From Candidatus Aminicenantota bacterium (GTDB lineage: Bacteria > Acidobacteriota > Aminicenantia > Aminicenantales > Aminicenantaceae), in the NCBI GenBank assembly GCA_029882525.1, contig JAOUKO010000006.1:1-34067 (forward strand): a DNA stretch of 34,067 nucleotides, given 5' to 3'. Each line of letters starts with the position of its first letter. Position 1 is the stretch's first letter. Below the pieces are notes generated by a model. That model did no database searches, was not told where the DNA came from, and worked only from the letters and a program-made list of their open reading frames with translations. Positions 33,494 to 34,067 of this stretch are shown in pieces. The position numbers were made by a program, and so were the translations under genes.

Positions 33494-34067
33494 GATTCGG
33501 TTTTCTGGTTTTGGGGGTCAAGGGATCATCCGCTGTGGATTGATCACGGGAAAGGCACTGGCTCTCTTTGACAACAAGCATGCGACGATGACCCAGAGCT
33601 TCGGTCCCGAAGCAAGAGGAAGCGCCTGCAGTTCCCAGCTCGTCGTTTCTGAGGACCGGGTCCTCTATCCTTACATAACAGCACCGGAAATCCTGGTCTC
33701 TATGTCCCAGGAAGCCTATGACAAATATGAACCCGAATTGAGAGAGGACGGGGTACTGATCATCGATAAAGATCTGGTCAAGACCAAGCCTGCTCGAGGA
33801 AAAATCAAAACCTATGCCATTCCCTCAACCCGGTTTGCCGAGGAACTCGGAAATCGGATCACCGCCAACCTGGTCATGCTCGGATTCTTTTCTGCTGTGA
33901 CCGGGATTGTTTCCTCGGAGGCCATGAAGCAAGCTCTCCCAGGCCTCGTTCCTTCGAGATTTCTCGACCTCAACAAAAGAGCGTTTGATAAAGGCTTCGA
34001 GTATGGGAAAGAGGTCCTGGCTGAGGAGAAAAAGCCAAAAACTCAGAAAGCAGCGAAATCTCCAGGC
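33486..34067 (+). CDS. korC: 2-oxoacid:ferredoxin oxidoreductase gamma subunit (3' end outside the window)
   Basis: 194 codons are visible with no stop before the edge. FSGFGGQGIIRCG near the start and MTQSFGPEARGSACSSQLV (about 36-54) are the gamma-subunit signature; the CoA-binding role is assigned from the family. The family is usually about 180-190 residues, and the visible Lys-rich C-terminal end (EEKKPKTQKAAKSPG) suggests only a few codons are missing. The ATG overlaps the korB stop by 8 bases. Confidence 0.92.
   Translation, partial: MSEIRFSGFGGQGIIRCGLITGKALALFDNKHATMTQSFGPEARGSACSSQLVVSEDRVLYPYITAPEILVSMSQEAYDKYEPELREDGVLIIDKDLVKTKPARGKIKTYAIPSTRFAEELGNRITANLVMLGFFSAVTGIVSSEAMKQALPGLVPSRFLDLNKRAFDKGFEYGKEVLAEEKKPKTQKAAKSPG

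Overview
The window is a chromosomal stretch of a bacterium with a diderm envelope: it has an apolipoprotein N-acyltransferase, a signal-peptide beta-barrel protein, a probable lipoprotein S46 peptidase and a SPOR protein. The type-3 prolyl-tRNA synthetase, DUF6599 protein, S46 peptidase, DUF362/AmrS pair and Hdr/Kor anaerobic redox genes together resemble Candidatus Aminicenantes (OP8) or relatives in the Acidobacteriota/Deltaproteobacteria. This is an inference from gene content; there is no rRNA or other marker to settle it. I see no tRNA, rRNA, CRISPR array, phage genes or transposase gene.

Layout. 1-960: 5' part of proS, minus strand, cut by the window edge. 1310-3203: a small regulatory cluster, PilZ / LuxR-type regulator with a degenerate receiver / PilZ. 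3330-5391: coaE, facing a deoxyhypusine-synthase-like gene and an HU-family gene. 5745-11217: nfeD, slipin, SPOR protein, lnt and prfB with its programmed +1 frameshift, facing mazG (11233-12021). 12156-13422: DUF1844 gene and ribF. 13594-16378: pyrR-pyrB-pyrC. 16413-18191: rnc, a Mth938-like gene and an unrecognised Cys-rich gene. 18442-19812: outer-membrane beta-barrel gene with a strong terminator. 19910-21662: an AI-2E-type permease gene between two copies of a roughly 200-bp structured repeat. 21663-22577: DUF6599 protein. 22742-26897: overlapping DUF362, Tat-signal AmrS-like radical SAM and membrane spermidine-synthase-like genes. 27110-29356: S46 peptidase. 29860-34067: hdrC, hdrB, korD, korA, korB, korC (the last cut by the window edge).

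How genes work together. NfeD and slipin are a known membrane protease/scaffold pair. PyrR-PyrB-PyrC is a pyrimidine synthesis operon. HdrCB-KorDABC looks like a module that oxidises a 2-oxoacid, puts the electrons on ferredoxin and passes them to or from an Hdr-type iron-sulfur unit. DUF362-AmrS-spermidine-synthase-like is the best candidate for an uncharacterised pathway.

The intergenic DNA is unusually informative. Two sigma70-type promoters (proS, nfeD) have -10 boxes that overlap an in-frame upstream ATG, so the naive starts are wrong. Several families of inverted or structured repeats fill the larger gaps.
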